Below, in pieces: positions 40,936 through 50,172 of a stretch of 64,000 nt of DNA. The DNA is from Planctomycetaceae bacterium. Its GTDB lineage: Bacteria > Planctomycetota > Planctomycetia > Pirellulales > Pirellulaceae. The notes beneath the pieces are model-generated. The model ran no database searches. It was not told the origin of the DNA and was given only the letters and a program-made list of their open reading frames with translations. The position numbers were made by a program, and so were the translations under genes. The DNA lies in contig JACKHN010000030.1 of the NCBI GenBank assembly GCA_020638975.1, positions 1 to 64,000 of the forward strand. Direction: 5' to 3'. Every line of letters starts with the position of its first letter. Position 1 is the stretch's first letter.

Positions 40936-41643
40936 ATGCAAGCAACGAGATGGCGATACCTGGCAGTAATCCTCATGGCGCTGATGATCGGCGCGGATCG
41001 GCCTGAGGAGCAAGTCAGCGGGAAACAAGCGTTATCGAAGTTGCAGGACTACGTCGGCCAGTGGCGTGGTGTCGGGCAAGTGCGGCGGGGTTCGACGCAG
41101 GGAGCTTGGAGCGAGACATCGGATTGGGCCTGGAAGTTCAATGACGGCAAGGCGAGCTTGACGTTCAAGGTTGATGATGCGAAATACTTCGCGACGGGAA
41201 CGCTGCGAGCCGTTGATGGCGACGCTGCGTTTGAGCTGACCGCCGAATCCGAGAACGCGAAAGTGACTTATGTCGGGCGATTGGACGAGGATGGCTCTTT
41301 GGTGCTCGATGCTGCCGATGCTCCCGACGGCCAACCCGCTCGGATTTCGATTCGCCAAGTGGCTGACGGCAAAAGGATGTTGGTGTTGTTCGAACGCCGT
41401 GTGGGCGACGATCGCTTCCTAAGAATGGCCGAAGTCGGCTACACGCGAGAGGGGAGCAATTTTGGGAAGGGTACGAACTACATCGAGTGCGTCGTGACGG
41501 GGGGCGTTGGTACGATGCCGGTTACGTTCGAGGGCAAGACCTACTACGTCTGTTGCACCGGGTGTCGGGACCTGTTTAATGACGACCCCGCTGCCGTGCT
41601 GGCCGAGTATCGGGAACGCAAAGAGGCGGAGAAACAGAAGTAG
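40936..41643 (+). CDS. Exported protein with C-terminal YHS/TRASH-like domain
   Basis: 235 residues. A hydrophobic N-terminus (WRYLAVILMALMIGAD) suggests export. The middle (about 30-170) is a beta-rich lipocalin/DUF1579-like region (YVGQWRGVGQV...FKVDDAKYFATGTLRAVDGDAAFEL). The end ECVVTGG..TMPVTFEGKTYYVCCTGCRDLFNDDPAAVLAEY resembles YHS/TRASH metal-binding modules with a CCTGC cluster, so metal (copper?) handling is possible. It is divergent from the sugar-transport operon. Confidence 0.7.
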   Translation: MQATRWRYLAVILMALMIGADRPEEQVSGKQALSKLQDYVGQWRGVGQVRRGSTQGAWSETSDWAWKFNDGKASLTFKVDDAKYFATGTLRAVDGDAAFELTAESENAKVTYVGRLDEDGSLVLDAADAPDGQPARISIRQVADGKRMLVLFERRVGDDRFLRMAEVGYTREGSNFGKGTNYIECVVTGGVGTMPVTFEGKTYYVCCTGCRDLFNDDPAAVLAEYRERKEAEKQK

Positions 41644-41766
41644 TCATCACGGCGGAGCTGGATGGCTACTTTGAGGAGCTGATGGTCGCCGATCGTGGGA
41701 CCGAGTAAAGTAATAGGTGACCGCTGGGACTCTCGTAAATCGTTTCCTGCGAATCGGAGCGTTGCT

Positions 41767-43632
41767 ATGAAGAACTTATTGCTCGCCAGTTCACTCGTGC
41801 TGGTTCTGGCGTTTCCCTTGACGCGGGCCGACGACGTGGACGATTTGCTTGTCCTCAGCCGCGCGATTCCTCGTAATGCTGGCGATCTTCAAGTAATCGA
41901 GCAAGTAGCACGGAGGATCGCGGAGAAAGTCGTGCCTTGTACCGTTGGCGTGCAAGTAGGTAACAACCACGGCAGCGGAGTGGTCATCACGGCGAGTGGT
42001 TACGTGCTAACAGCGGCTCACGTCACCGATCGCCCTGGTCGCAACGCAACGATTCGGTTCCCAGACGGTACCACCGTGCGAGGCAAGACGCTCGGGATGC
42101 ACACCGAGGCGGATGGTGCGTTGATCAAGATCACCGATGAAGGAACGTGGCCCTTTGTGCCCGTGGTGACGCTGGATGACTATCCGTATCCGAAGCCGGG
42201 CGACTGGTGTATCGCGACCGGGCATCCAGGTGGGTTCGACGAAGATCGGACTCCGCCCGTTCGCCTAGGGCGAATCATCGACGTTAACGAAACGGTCATT
42301 CGCACGGACTGCACGATCAACAGCGGCGATTCGGGCGGGCCGTTGTTCGACATGCAGGGTCGAGTGATCGGCATTCACAGTCGCATCGCCGAGCAATCGA
42401 CGATCAACTTGCACGGCCCTGTGCTGGCGTTTCAAGAGAGTTGGCGGCAGATGCGAGATGGAGAGGTTTATCCGCCGATTCCAGAGAGTCGCTTCCTCGA
42501 CAAGTTAGATATCGACCGTGACGGAAAAATCACGCGTACCGAACTGCCAGACGGACCCTATCGTCAGCTGTACGACCGACTGGCCGAGAAGTTCAGTTTG
42601 GAGACCGACAAGGAGTACTCGATTTCGGAACTGAGAACGTTGATCGGGTGGCGTCACATTCCACCATCTTTCGAGATTCGGGCTTACGATTCGGACCAGC
42701 CCTCCGAACATGCGTTGGCTCGCGAGCGATTCATTCGAGGCCGCGAGGTGCGAACGGCTTTTGAGTCCGTCGTCACCGAGGTCCAGAAATCGATTGTCGA
42801 AGTACGCTGCAACGACAAACGGGTTGCATTAGGGACGGTGGTCGACGGTGGTGTCCTGACGAAGGCGAGCCAACTCCAAGACGCCATCATCTGCAAGACA
42901 CATGACGGACGGATGCTCGCCGCCACGGTTGCACACGTCGACGAAGAGTTCGATGTGGCCCTGCTGAAACTCGACGAACCACTCGACGCAATCTCTTGGT
43001 CAGCCTCCGAATCCGTATCTCTTGGCAGTTGGCTGATCACACCTGGTTTGAATGGCCGCCCGCTGTCAGTCGGCGTGAGCAGCGTCTTGAACCGCAAGAT
43101 CGAAGGGCTACCGGGTGTTCTAGGGGTTCAGATCGATACGGATGAAACGCGAGCGATGATTGTCAAAGTGTTTCCCGAAAGTGGTGCGGCGACGGCGGGG
43201 CTGCAGGAAAATGATGTGATTGTGAAGGTCATGTCGACCGACGTCAGCAGCCTTCAAGAGGTACAGGGAATCCTCTCGAAACATCGCGCCGGCGAAGTTG
43301 TAACCGTAACGGTCTTGCGGGCTGGCGAGCCCGTTGAGTTCCGCATCCGGTTAGGGATGCGAGAGGATATCTTTTTGGAAGACGAGCGGTTTGGAAGCGG
43401 TCGGTTGAATGGTGAATTGAGCTGGCGCCGTGACGATTTTCCAACGGCAATCCAGCATGATTCGGTGCTCCAGCCAGATTTCTGTGGCGGTCCGGTCGTC
43501 ACACTGGCGGGTGATGTCGTGGGGATTAATATTGCCAGGGCAGATCGAGTCGCGACTTACGCTTTGCCGATTAATGTTGTGCAAGACATCCTGAAGAAGT
43601 TTAATGATGGCTCGACGGAACAGAAGGATTGA
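41767..43632 (+). CDS. Secreted double trypsin-like protein: one active, one inactive protease domain, with EF-hand and PDZ
   Basis: 621 residues from ATG 41767, where the signal peptide MKNLLLASSLVLVLAFPLTRAD starts. The first protease domain (about 45-235) has His in LTAAHVTD, Asp in TEADGALIKI and Ser in NSGDSGGPLFD. An EF-hand-like loop DIDRDGKITRTEL follows (about 248-260). A second trypsin-like fold (about 330-620) has VVDGGVLTKASQL and DFCGGPVV in place of the His and Ser motifs, so it is catalytically dead; a PDZ domain (about 455-535, ESGAATAGLQENDVIVKV) is inserted within it. The stop overlaps the upstream frame extension of the next gene. Confidence 0.82.
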   Translation: MKNLLLASSLVLVLAFPLTRADDVDDLLVLSRAIPRNAGDLQVIEQVARRIAEKVVPCTVGVQVGNNHGSGVVITASGYVLTAAHVTDRPGRNATIRFPDGTTVRGKTLGMHTEADGALIKITDEGTWPFVPVVTLDDYPYPKPGDWCIATGHPGGFDEDRTPPVRLGRIIDVNETVIRTDCTINSGDSGGPLFDMQGRVIGIHSRIAEQSTINLHGPVLAFQESWRQMRDGEVYPPIPESRFLDKLDIDRDGKITRTELPDGPYRQLYDRLAEKFSLETDKEYSISELRTLIGWRHIPPSFEIRAYDSDQPSEHALARERFIRGREVRTAFESVVTEVQKSIVEVRCNDKRVALGTVVDGGVLTKASQLQDAIICKTHDGRMLAATVAHVDEEFDVALLKLDEPLDAISWSASESVSLGSWLITPGLNGRPLSVGVSSVLNRKIEGLPGVLGVQIDTDETRAMIVKVFPESGAATAGLQENDVIVKVMSTDVSSLQEVQGILSKHRAGEVVTVTVLRAGEPVEFRIRLGMREDIFLEDERFGSGRLNGELSWRRDDFPTAIQHDSVLQPDFCGGPVVTLAGDVVGINIARADRVATYALPINVVQDILKKFNDGSTEQKD

Positions 43633-43651
43633 CCCTGTGAGAGGCGTACTG

Positions 43652-44314
43652 ATGATGCGACGTATGTTGATCGCCGTTTGTTTGTTGTCGTCGATCGCGG
43701 AAGTTACAAACGCCCAATCGCCGGGGCACGGTGCCTTCGGTGGTTTCTTTGGCGGTTCCGGTCGTCTCTTAGTGGATATGAAAGAGGTTCGCGAGGAACT
43801 TGGCGTCGACGATCAACAGGCCGAGTTGCTGGACGCCTTGCTGGAAGATCTTGCCGATCAACGCCGAGCCCTTCGTGAGCAGGATGAAGGGCCGCGATCT
43901 GCTGATGAGACGGTGAGGCGACGTGAATTCGAGCTTCGTCTAGAGATGCTCGCAGAGTTTGATAGGCGCAGCGAAGCGTTGATTGCCGTCGTGCTTGAGC
44001 CGAGTCAGGCGAGTCGGTTGTCGGAGTTGTATCTTCAGCGAGATGGCATTCGGGCCTTTGAGCGACCGGAGGTGGCGACCAAACTGGAACTGAGCGATGA
44101 ACAGAAGCAGCGGCTGCAAACTTTGCGAGATTCCTTGGTCGAGAATCGCACGCGACGAAGTTCTTACGAAGAGCAACGACGCCTCCTGCGCGAGAAGGAA
44201 TTGGCGGGACTCCGCGCGGTGCTCAACGAAGAGCAGCAAACGCGGTGGCAGCAGTTGTTGGGTAAACCCTTCGAGTTTCCCGCGTCGACGCAGCGTGGGG
44301 CGAGATCTCGATAA
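43652..44314 (+). CDS. Small exported helical protein (Spy/CpxP-like)
   Basis: 220 residues from ATG 43652 (GTG 43637 and ATG 43655 are alternatives). The signal peptide (MMRRMLIAVCLLSSIAEVTNAQ) is followed by a Gly/Phe-rich bit and long charged helices with periodic KLELSDEQKQRLQTL and LNEEQQTRWQQLLG segments, like the LTxxQ motifs of Spy/CpxP periplasmic chaperones. Function is inferred from pattern only. It is probably co-transcribed with the protease upstream. Confidence 0.65.
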   Translation: MMRRMLIAVCLLSSIAEVTNAQSPGHGAFGGFFGGSGRLLVDMKEVREELGVDDQQAELLDALLEDLADQRRALREQDEGPRSADETVRRREFELRLEMLAEFDRRSEALIAVVLEPSQASRLSELYLQRDGIRAFERPEVATKLELSDEQKQRLQTLRDSLVENRTRRSSYEEQRRLLREKELAGLRAVLNEEQQTRWQQLLGKPFEFPASTQRGARSR

Positions 44315-44380
44315 TCGTCTGCGAAGACGTATCGTCGCTCGCACTTCCCGCTTCCCCGTGGGCAATCTATAATCTCCGCG

Positions 44381-45451
44381 ATGCCCACCGATCAGAAATC
44401 CAACGATTCGACGCCTGTCGTGCAGATCCAAGGCCTGACCAAAAGCTATCGGGTCTATCAGAAGAAAGAAGGCTTGGCAGCCTCCCTGCGCGGATTGTTT
44501 CATCGCGAATACCGCGAAGTCAAAGCCGTCCGAGGAATCGACCTGGCCGTGAAACAAGGTGAGTTTGTCGCCTTTCTCGGCCCCAATGGCGCAGGCAAAA
44601 CGACGACGTTAAAGCTGCTCTCGGGAGTGATCAATCCCACCAGCGGCGAAGCGAAGGTCATGGGCTATGTGCCGTGGAAACGCGAGAACGCGTATCGCCG
44701 CCGATTCGCCTTGGTGATGGGGCAGAAGAATCAACTTTGGTGGGATTTGCCGGCACAAGAGTCGTTCCGCTTGCATCAGCAAATCTACCGCATCGATAAC
44801 GTGAGCTTCGAGCGTACGCGCGACGAACTGACGGAATTGCTAGAGATCCGCGAGTTGCTCAAGCAACCCGTACGTGAACTCTCGCTAGGCGAGCGGATGA
44901 AGATGGAACTGACGGCTGCGTTGCTCCATTCGCCGGACGTGTTATTCCTCGACGAACCAACGATCGGACTGGACGTTGTTGCACAGCACAACATCCAGCA
45001 ATTCCTGAAGCACTACCAAGCCGAACGGCATATCACGATTCTCCTGACCAGCCACTACATGAAGGACGTCGCCGCGTTGTGCAAGCGTGTCGTGATTATT
45101 GCTCAGGGGCGGATTGAATACGATGGATCGCTGAGCGGGATTATTGACAGCTTCAGCGGGCACAAAATCGTGACGCTTCAATTCGCCGAAGACGACGCGA
45201 TGAAGGAGCTCGAACGCTTTGGGCAAGTGCTTGAAACCGTCCCTCCTAGAGTCAAGTTGCGGATTCCACGCGCGGACGTTCCTAGAACGCTGGCTGCGAT
45301 TCTCTCGCAGCATGTGATTGAAGATGTCGTCGTTGAAGATCCACCGCTGGAAGAAGTAATCGCCGACGCCTTTGCCCGAGCCCGGAGCGACCAAGATGAG
45401 CGCGATGGTGCTGCCGAAGATCAAGTCGCCGAAGCGGAGTTGCCCTCGTAG
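44381..45451 (+). CDS. ABC-2 type exporter ATP-binding protein
   Basis: 356 residues. Walker A GPNGAGKTTTLKLLSG, Q-loop VMGQKNQLWWDLP, signature LSLGERMKMELTAALLH, Walker B VLFLDEPTIGLDVVAQ and the His switch LTSHYMKDV are all present, and the GVINPTSGEAKVMGYVPWKR context is typical of the ATPases that work with DUF990-like ABC-2 permeases. A ~100-residue C-terminal regulatory part follows. It directly abuts the permease gene (stop then ATG). Confidence 0.9.
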   Translation: MPTDQKSNDSTPVVQIQGLTKSYRVYQKKEGLAASLRGLFHREYREVKAVRGIDLAVKQGEFVAFLGPNGAGKTTTLKLLSGVINPTSGEAKVMGYVPWKRENAYRRRFALVMGQKNQLWWDLPAQESFRLHQQIYRIDNVSFERTRDELTELLEIRELLKQPVRELSLGERMKMELTAALLHSPDVLFLDEPTIGLDVVAQHNIQQFLKHYQAERHITILLTSHYMKDVAALCKRVVIIAQGRIEYDGSLSGIIDSFSGHKIVTLQFAEDDAMKELERFGQVLETVPPRVKLRIPRADVPRTLAAILSQHVIEDVVVEDPPLEEVIADAFARARSDQDERDGAAEDQVAEAELPS

Positions 45452-46284
45452 ATGTACGCACGCGCCGCAACGTGGTGGACGATACTTCGTATCTGCTTGG
45501 AAGAGCGGTTAGTGTATCGAGGCGACTTTGCGCTCGGCACGCTGATGCGTTTTTTGCCGATCGTCACACAGATCTTCCTGTGGCACGCTGTCTTTCAGGC
45601 GAGTGGCCGCACGGAACTGGCGGGCTACGCGGAACCGCATGTTGTGGCGTATTATCTGCTGACGATGCTCAGCCGTGCCTTCTCGAGCATGCCCGGATTG
45701 GCTTCAGGAATCACACAACAGATTCGTGAGGGCGAAGTCAAAAAATTTCTGATCCAGCCCGTCGACATGCTGGGCTTTCTGCTGCTGGGACGCATTGCTC
45801 ACAAAGTTGCCTATTACTCCGTGGCCTTTCTGCCATTTGCCCTCGTCTTCTTTCTGTGTCGAGGCTACTTTGCCGACTTGCCTCCGGAGGCTGCGACGCA
45901 TTCCATTACGACGTTTGCGGCATTCCTCGCCACTTTGGTGATGGGCTTTGTACTCGGCTACTTCCTAGAGGCGTCACTTGGACTAGTTGGCTTTTGGTGG
46001 TTAGAAGTTCGCTCGTTGCTCTTCGTCTACATGCTGTTGAGCTTCTTTCTGTCGGGACACATGTTCCCGCTGGACATGCTTCCTGAACCCTGGCGATCGA
46101 TCGTGAACGTACTTCCGCTTCAGTATCTCGCCTACTTCCCGGCAGCAGTCTTCCTGGGAAAGATCACCGGGCCGGAGTTATTGCAGGGACTGTGTGTCGA
46201 GTTTTCCTGGATGTTGTTTTTGTTATCACGGCTCGCGTGATGTTGTATCGCGGCTTTAAGCGATACAGCGGATTCAGTGGATAG
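45452..46284 (+). CDS. ABC-2 type permease with a single-base frameshift near its C-terminus
   Basis: Six hydrophobic segments typical of the DUF990/ABC-2 permease family (TLMRFLPIVTQIFLWHAVFQ, VKKFLIQPVDMLGFLLLGRIAHK, PLDMLPEPWRSIVNVLPLQYL). As written, the frame stops at 46240 after FSWMLFLLSRLA. Shifting at the T5 run (46216-46220) gives VITARVMLYRGFKRYSGFSG and stop at 46284, which is the expected C-terminus for the family. The span of 833 nt is one base short of a multiple of three, so one T is missing. The second permease that often follows in such operons is absent. Confidence 0.82.
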
Positions 46285-46289
46285 GAATC

Positions 46290-46351
46290 GGGGACACTAA
46301 TCTGCGCGCGATCTCCGCTAATCAGTGTTGATCAGCGGAGATTAGTGTTCG
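46290..46351. repeat. Double inverted repeat after the ABC-2 permease
   Basis: Inner arms ATCTCCGCTAATCA and TGATCAGCGGAGAT surround a short loop; outer arms GGACACTAATC and GATTAGTGTTC (about 46292-46302 and 46340-46350) add a second layer. It lies between convergent genes and could terminate transcription on both strands; as a sequence type (CTCCGCTGATCA) it looks like a dispersed REP. Confidence 0.65.
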
Positions 46352-46401
46352 ATTAACTCCTTCCGATGACACAAGCTGTCGCCACCATTCATGGCAGGGT
46401 A

Positions 46402-47365
46402 TTAACCGACCGAGAAGTAGACGTTCTCCGCCGTCTTGCGTAACAACCACTCGCGATCATCCGCTGTGAAATCCATGCGATCGCGTATCAATGCGATCGA
46501 CGCCTCGTACGTGTTCCCTTCACCGACTAACTGATAGGGAGAATCGCTGGCCCACATCAATCGCTTCGGCCCGAACGTGTCGTAGAGGCGACGAATCATC
46601 GGACGCAGATCGTCATAGGGAGCACGTTTCTTGCCGAGTGCGTAATAGGCTGAGACCTTCACGAACGTGTGCTTATGGCGAGCCAGCGAGCAGAGGTTCT
46701 TTAAGTCATCCTCGCGAATCTCGCCGTCAACGCCGATCCTCGCAAAGTGGTCGATGACGACCTTCGTGTCGGGGAATTGCACACACATCTTTTTCGACTT
46801 CGGGAAGGTTGGCCGGATTGATCAGACAGCACATCGCTTGCCCTGTCTCGGCCGCGGTCTTCCACATCAGCTTCATGCCCGCGTTGTTCAACCAATGATC
46901 GTCCTGTCTCACACTGGGCGTGATGCGAAACCCTGTCACCTGTTGTTGAAGGAGTTCCTTCATCTTGGTGTCAGCATGCGGCTTCGAATCGTCAATCATC
47001 CCCACGACTTTGAACACGCCGGGATGTTGCTTGGCGGCGTCGGTCATGTACTTGTTGTCAAAGCGGTAGAAGCCGTTGTGGGCGATCAAAACGACTTTGC
47101 CCACTTCCGCCTTGTTCGCAGTGGCCAAAAGTTCTTCCGTCGTGAAGCTGGGTGGATCCAGATCGGCGAGCGTCGCGCCCAGTGTGAGTGGATAGTTTTC
47201 GATATCTCGGGTCCAAATGTGCGAGTGGGCATCGACGTATTTGTTCTTTGAATCCCCAGCCGGGGCGTTCGTTCCGATCGTGCTCGTCGCGACCAAAGCC
47301 GCGCCGGCAACCGTAGCGCTTAGGACTTCGCGACGTGAGATCTTCGACTCTTGGGCTCGTAACAT
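46402..47365 (-). CDS. TAT-exported amidohydrolase (TIM-barrel), frameshifted
   Basis: From ATG 47365 the frame reads MLRAQESKISRREVLSATVAGAAL (twin-arginine signal), YVDAHSHIWT (metal-binding HxH), and continues to NPANLPEVEK, then loses homology and stops at 46727. The other frame carries on with MCVQFPDTKVVIDHFARIGVDG, and later RLMWASDSPYQLVG (catalytic Asp), to 46402. Both join at GAAAAAG near 46785: removing one A gives VEKMCVQFPD. The span is one base more than a multiple of three. It is an amidohydrolase 2 (dicarboxylate/lactone hydrolase-like) protein; substrate unknown. Confidence 0.8.
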
Positions 47366-47393
47366 GTTCGACTCCTGAGTTCGCCCATTTAAC

Positions 47394-47455
47394 CAGTAGC
47401 CGACGGCATCGTTGGCACTAGAATCATTGCCGCCAGCGGCTACCGTTTAAACGAG
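47394..47455. repeat. Inverted repeat (GTAGCCG family, copy 2)
   Basis: CCAGTAGCCGACGGC at the left and CCGCCAGCGGCTACCG at the right form an imperfect stem upstream of the amidohydrolase. Its right flank, read on the minus strand (AAGTTCCTCGTTTAAACGGT AGCCG), matches the left flank of the 3938-3996 repeat, so this is a second copy in reverse orientation. Confidence 0.6.
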
Positions 47456-47500
47456 GAACTTGTTTGCGGATGATTTATAAGCTCGGTTGCTCCGATCGAT

Positions 47501-49736
47501 CTACTCAGGATACTGAGCCGCCAACTCGCGGAGCACGGGTTGAAGCTGTTGGTCCATCTCGCCCGCTTCCTTCCACCAAGTGAACACCAGAGGGCGAAAT
47601 TGTTTGTTGGCTTGCCCCTTCTCGCGGGCCGCGTAGTAAGCCCCTTTCATCACCATTGTCAGCGGTGCTTCGCGGGGCAGGATGCGTTCAGCGAGCGATG
47701 CGGCTAGTCCGAGTGGAAGCTTCGTAAACTGAAAACCGCGAGTCTCGTCAGCCACCGTCAGCATCACGATCTGGCTTTGGTTCCCTAATGACGATCGTCG
47801 TGCTGTTGCCGACATTCAACTCCGTATTTGCTTCAATGGTCTTGAGCGATTCGTCAATCGCGGCTTGATATTCCTTGGCGAAGGCCTCAATTGTCCGAGC
47901 GTCTTTGAGCCGATCGGCGCGAGCCGTGAGCGCGGCCATTGCATTCGGATCCAGCGGAGCATCCCATGGCATCTTGTCGCAAGCTGTAGTCGTCATTGAT
48001 GGCTGTGATCAAATCCTGAACATCCCGGACACTGGCAGCTTCGGTCCACCACGATTTGACCTGCTCCAGCTCTTTGTCGCTGATCCGCGGATTAACGGCA
48101 GCGAAAGCCGCTTTCATCGCAATCGTCTCAGGCTGAGTCTTGTCCAATGCGACATTTCCGCAAGCGACGCGTGAGACCAACAGGCAGTTAGGTAATTCGT
48201 TCTCAAATTAGGTTACGACATCCTAAAGATCAAACTTATCGGGCTCGACTCGACGATGTTGATGACCAGATCATCGTCCAGGCTGATTTGCTTCGCCACT
48301 TTTGCAAACGACCTAGGGTGGATGAATTGCAGCGCGGAAGCGGCTAACGTAGTCGCTCAACAGTTGCAAGCGACGGATCTTCGTCTTGTGTTCGTCCGAC
48401 TTAGCAATTGAGAGCGCTTCGCAATTTCGCGATCCGACACCGGGAAGTTCAATTCGCCGATCGCCGCGCGAGCAGTGGTGAGTGACTGGGCGGAAGCGAG
48501 CGCAGTTCACACGACTTAGCGTCGGCTCGGGCGTTGTTTCAGAGTGCCTGGAGGCGGCGTCATCTCTGGCATCGGTTCCGTCATGACGCAGGCACATCTG
48601 GCTGCATGCTCGGAGTCTCGAACTCCGGGGACGAGGGAGCAGGCGTCGGCGGTGTGTAGTTTTGTGGTTGAGGCCGTTCTGACTCGGGGATTTCATCCAG
48701 TCGCCGCGGCATGGTCGATGCGACACCGCCACCACCTGGCACGGTCGGAGGCGGAGAGACGGATGCCACAACAGGCTCGGGTTCTGATTGTGATCCTCCA
48801 AGATAAAAGCCGACTCCCACCACGACGATGATTAAACCACCAACACTGCCCCGAGTAGAATGGGACCCAGCATTCCACCTGCGCTCGCCTGGGCGCGAGC
48901 GGTCGCCGAGCGTTTCCGTTTCAGTGTCGGCACATCTTCCACGGCCTCGGACTGACCGACTGGCATCGGTTGGCCTGCGAGCATTGGACTAGCGACGGGA
49001 GCCGCTTGCATGGGCATGGGCGCGGCAACCGGTACCGCCATCGGCTGCATCGGGGCCATTGGCGACGGTGAGACAGGAATCGCTTGGGCGACAGGCGCCG
49101 CTTGCGGAACCGGTGCTATGGGGGTTGGCATCGCCTGCGGAATCGTTGGAGCTATCGGAGCCATCAGCGCTTACGTTCGCGATGGGTGCCATTGGGTTCG
49201 GTGCGACGGTTGTTGCCGGTTGCAGGTAGGGTACCGCCTGCGGAACGGGAACTCCAGGAACTGGCTGAGCGATCTGCGGACTGAGTGGCTGAGAACTCGT
49301 GGCGATCGGTGCCACCGGCGCGACTGGTGCCATTGGGTCGAAGGCACTGTGTGCAACAGGCTGCATAGCGACAGGTTGAGAACACCTTGTCCTGGTGGCA
49401 GTAGGTTCGGATTCACCGCGCGGCTGCTTGTGCGGTTGGTGTCTTTCGCTGTCGGTTGTAGCTGTCCCGTTGTGCGGGATCGGTCAATGTCTTCTTCGCG
49501 TCGGTGATCTGGTCCAGCAGTTGTGCCCATGCCGCCGCGTTGGCTCCCGGCTTACAAGCACGTACGCGCGTCATGGCTCGATCCGCTGCGCTGGCGATGG
49601 CCGCTGCATCGGTCACCGATTCGTCGATACCCAGCAGTTCGTAGTGGTTCGGCGAAATCAACGTGTCAGCAAGTCCGAGCCATTCAGCATAGGGATTGAA
49701 GTTGTCGGGCACGGCTATCAGCTCGCTTCTGCTCAA
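47501..49736 (-). pseudogene. J-domain-like, proline-rich membrane protein gene shattered by frameshifts
   Basis: Pieces in successive frames add up to one protein of ~745 residues. 49736 down: MSRSELIAVPDNFNPYAEWLG...SPNHYELLGIDESV, a J-domain-like start lacking HPD. Then a Pro/Ala/Met-rich stretch (PIAPVPQAAPVAQAIPV), a membrane helix (GGMLGPILLGAVLV + GLIIVVVGVGFYLGG), a second Pro-rich tail, and two copies of a module (LLSDYVSRFRAAI...VINIVESSP; FAKEYQAAIDESL...QIVMLTVADETRGFQFTKLPLGLAASLAERIL). At least eight indels are needed; several fall at short runs (for example GG for GGG near 48830). Either a decayed gene or sequence errors. Function unknown. Confidence 0.7.
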
Positions 49737-50172
49737 GGACGGTTCCGGCTTGGCAGTCCCAGCGATCCGCTCGATATCGGGGGACTTTCAAACCATATAT
49801 CTTAGACACAAGTGTCTAAGTAGACAACCCTTACGCTAATGCGACAGGTTCGCTTGCTAACTCATCGCTATTTGGAAGTCTCGACCTCAAGGATGGTCAA
49901 TCGTGCGGAAATATCTATCATTTCGAGACTTCGCCTCAAAGTATTGATGTCGCCTGCGATTCAGCGGGTCGGCTCTAGTATATTTTGAATCTAACCGGTG
50001 AAAATGTGGAAACAGGACGACGGCGGAGAACTCGCACCACGGCACGCCCGTCTCACCTATCAGACGAGGCTGGTCGGATCGCGGTTTCGCCACATCGGCC
50101 TTTGTCGACGATAGAGGCGGGACGACCTTAATACTTGCCGCAGGCTAAACACGGAAACGGATTACCCCTACG
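49737..50172. other. 436-bp divergent intergenic region with a perfect 20-bp palindrome
   Basis: Separates the divergent J-domain-like and alpha-2-macroglobulin genes, so promoters for both are expected. CTTAGACACAAGTGTCTAAG at 49801-49820 is a 9-bp perfect inverted repeat with a 2-nt centre, 65 bp upstream of the J-domain-like start codon; a dimeric repressor site is a possible reading. No coding sequence is supported here. Confidence 0.5.
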
